A model generated the notes under the pieces. It ran no database searches, was not told the origin of the DNA, and saw only the letters and a program-made list of their open reading frames with translations. From positions 1 through 7,222 of the forward strand of contig MNQT01000003.1 in NCBI GenBank assembly GCA_001915575.1: DNA of 7,222 nucleotides, read 5' to 3'. Positions 5,657 to 7,222 of the stretch are shown one piece after another; the stretch's first letter is position 1, and every line of letters starts with the position of its first letter. The position numbers and the translations under genes are program-made. This stretch comes from Bacteroides sp. CAG:1060_57_27 (GTDB taxonomy: Bacteria > Bacteroidota > Bacteroidia > Bacteroidales > UBA932).

Positions 5657-7222
5657 ATGAATATATACATAAAATCTGTCATTTTGTCTTTTTTCTTTAT
5701 ATCTGTCGGGGCTCGGGCACAAGAGGCTTCCTTCACTCCGCCTTTTGATTTTCCCATCATTTTCTCCGGTAACTTTGGCGAGATACGTGCCAACCATTTT
5801 CATGGCGGACTGGATTTCAAGACCGGTGGCGCCATAGGCAAACCGGTACGTGCGCTGGCGGACGGATATATTTCGCGTATCCGTGTCACCCACGGCTCGG
5901 GCTATGTGCTCGATGTGGTGTATGATAACGGCTATACCGCCATCTACCGTCATCTTAGCGCCTTTGTGGGTGAAGTGGCAAAGCGAGTGAAGGCTCTTCA
6001 GTACGAAAAGGAAAGCTGGGAAGTAGAGATAATTCCCGAGCCTGCTCCCGTGTCAGATGAGGGAGACGATAGAGATAGAGGCAGTAATAATCTCGGGGTG
6101 CATATCTTGGGCGAATATCCCGTGAAAGCCGGTCAGATAATAGCTTTAAGCGGAAACACCGGATACTCTTTCGGTCCGCACCTGCATCTGGATATGATAG
6201 AGACGGCTACGGACGAATATATAGACCCACTGCCTTTCTTCATGGACAAAGTGAAGGACAAGACTGCCCCGCGTGCCGAAGGTATCATGTTGTTTCCTCA
6301 GCCGGGCAAAGGAGTGGTGGAAGGTAAGCAGACGCGACGGGCTTTTCCGGCACATCCTACGAAACCCATTACCGCCTGGGGATTGATTGGTGCAGGCATC
6401 CGTGCTTATGATTATATGGACGGAGTGCAGAATAAATATGGCGTGAAGACGGTGATTCTCGAAGTGGACGGCGAGGAAGTCTTCCGCAGTACGGTAGACC
6501 GCTTTGCATACGAGGAAAACCGCTATATCAATTCGTGGACACACGGCCAGTATATGAAGTCTTTCATCGAGCCGGGAAACCACTTACGCATGCTGCATGC
6601 ATCCAACGGTAACCGTGGACTGGTGGACATCAACGAAGAACGCCCTTACCGGTTTGTCTATACGCTGAGCGATGCGCTGGGAAATACCTCCAAGGTCTGC
6701 TTCACGGTGCAGGGGCAGAAGACGACAATTGCTCCGGTGGAACATCGTGAGAAATACGCCCTCAAGTGGGACAAGGTGAACTATCTGCAGGAACCGGGGT
6801 TAGAATTGGTCATTCCGAAAGGAATGCTCTACGATAACGTCCTGTTGAACTATTCCGTGCGGGCTGATAGCGGTGATATAGCTTTCACCTATCAGTTGAA
6901 CGATACCCGCATTCCGATGCACGATGCCTGCGATTTGCGTATCGGCTTGCGCCGGCGTCCGGTAGAGGATATGACCAAATATTATGTGGCGGGCGTAACG
7001 GCGCGCGGTGGAAAATACCGCATCGGCGGTAAGTATGAGGATGGTGTCATGAAAGTGCGTATACGGGATTTGGGGACTTATACCGTGGCAGTGGATACGG
7101 TTCCGCCGGTGATAACTCCCGTGAACCAAGCCCAATGGGGACGTACGGGAAAAATCATCTTCAAGGCCAAGGACAAGGAAACCGGCATCAATACCTATCG
7201 GGGTACGATTGACGGGAAGTAT
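5657..7222 (+). CDS. Exported M23 (LytM-type) zinc metallopeptidase, 3' end beyond the window
   Basis: Translated by hand from ATG 5657: 522 codons are open to the right edge with no stop, so the gene is partial. Seen: a signal peptide of about 21 residues (MNIYIKSVILSFFFISVGARA, then QEA); HFHGGLDF with zinc ligands His49 and Asp53; TAIYRHL with the likely catalytic His99; and GPHLHLD with His175 and the third zinc ligand His177. These are the H-x(3)-D and H-x-H motifs of the M23/LytM family in the right order. A charged insert (about 117-146, rich in Asp/Glu/Arg) separates His99 from the H-x-H motif. After about residue 205 comes a long beta-rich region of unknown role, and a new Ig-like segment begins near VDTVPPVITP at about 480. 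Known: M23 enzymes cut peptide cross-bridges of peptidoglycan; the zinc site here is complete, so activity is likely. It probably acts in the periplasm or on the cell surface. The start is preceded by A-rich AAGAAG and a -7 box 29-36 bp upstream. It is divergently transcribed from the regulator. Confidence 0.92.
   Translation, partial: MNIYIKSVILSFFFISVGARAQEASFTPPFDFPIIFSGNFGEIRANHFHGGLDFKTGGAIGKPVRALADGYISRIRVTHGSGYVLDVVYDNGYTAIYRHLSAFVGEVAKRVKALQYEKESWEVEIIPEPAPVSDEGDDRDRGSNNLGVHILGEYPVKAGQIIALSGNTGYSFGPHLHLDMIETATDEYIDPLPFFMDKVKDKTAPRAEGIMLFPQPGKGVVEGKQTRRAFPAHPTKPITAWGLIGAGIRAYDYMDGVQNKYGVKTVILEVDGEEVFRSTVDRFAYEENRYINSWTHGQYMKSFIEPGNHLRMLHASNGNRGLVDINEERPYRFVYTLSDALGNTSKVCFTVQGQKTTIAPVEHREKYALKWDKVNYLQEPGLELVIPKGMLYDNVLLNYSVRADSGDIAFTYQLNDTRIPMHDACDLRIGLRRRPVEDMTKYYVAGVTARGGKYRIGGKYEDGVMKVRIRDLGTYTVAVDTVPPVITPVNQAQWGRTGKIIFKAKDKETGINTYRGTIDGKY

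Noticed and set aside
6146..7135. Minus-strand frames of 145 and 111 codons at 6146-6583 and 6800-7135
   Set aside because: They lie opposite the M23 gene, whose catalytic motifs and signal peptide are clear on the plus strand.

Overview
The window looks like chromosomal DNA from Bacteroides or a close relative in the Bacteroidales. The evidence is a fimbrillin-type lipoprotein joined to BspA-like leucine-rich repeats, a membrane-spanning TPR/AraC-type regulator, an AAA-ATPase/PD-(D/E)XK gene of the kind common in that order, promoter elements matching the Bacteroides -7 box TAnnTTTG, and mostly A-rich rather than strong Shine-Dalgarno start regions. Coding DNA is fairly GC-rich and the gaps between genes are AT-rich. 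The species cannot be named from sequence reading alone.

Layout, left to right. Positions 1-90 hold no gene. Positions 91-1874 (minus) encode a surface adhesin of about 594 residues once a frameshift near 1570-1580 is repaired: a lipoprotein signal peptide, a fimbrillin-like region, and seven 23-residue leucine-rich repeats. As it stands the gene is split into two reading frames. The gap at 1875-2099 holds a candidate promoter, a 7-bp inverted repeat, a pair of 17-bp direct repeats set 21 bp apart, and a GC-rich hairpin. Positions 2100-3662 (minus) encode an intact AAA-ATPase/PD-(D/E)XK nuclease-like protein. Its leader carries three copies of an AT-rich 15-bp element, two of them as a 22-bp tandem repeat. 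Positions 3782-5578 (minus) encode a 598-residue regulator with periplasmic TPR repeats, one membrane helix and a cytoplasmic AraC-type DNA-binding domain. The 78-bp gap to the next gene carries a perfect 10-bp inverted repeat whose two arms are each a -7 box, pointing outward. From 5657 (plus) to the right edge runs an exported M23 (LytM-type) metallopeptidase, cut off by the window.

How the parts may work together (inference). The TPR/AraC protein has the architecture of a one-component transmembrane switch: it would sense in the periplasm and bind DNA in the cytoplasm. The 17-4-17 direct repeats upstream of the adhesin promoter have the same geometry as classical AraC half-sites, so the adhesin is a reasonable target. 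The AAA/nuclease gene lies between regulator and proposed target and has its own promoter and leader, as if inserted there. The M23 enzyme shares a symmetric divergent promoter with the regulator, which could link cell-wall hydrolysis with regulator expression. None of these links is proven by the sequence.
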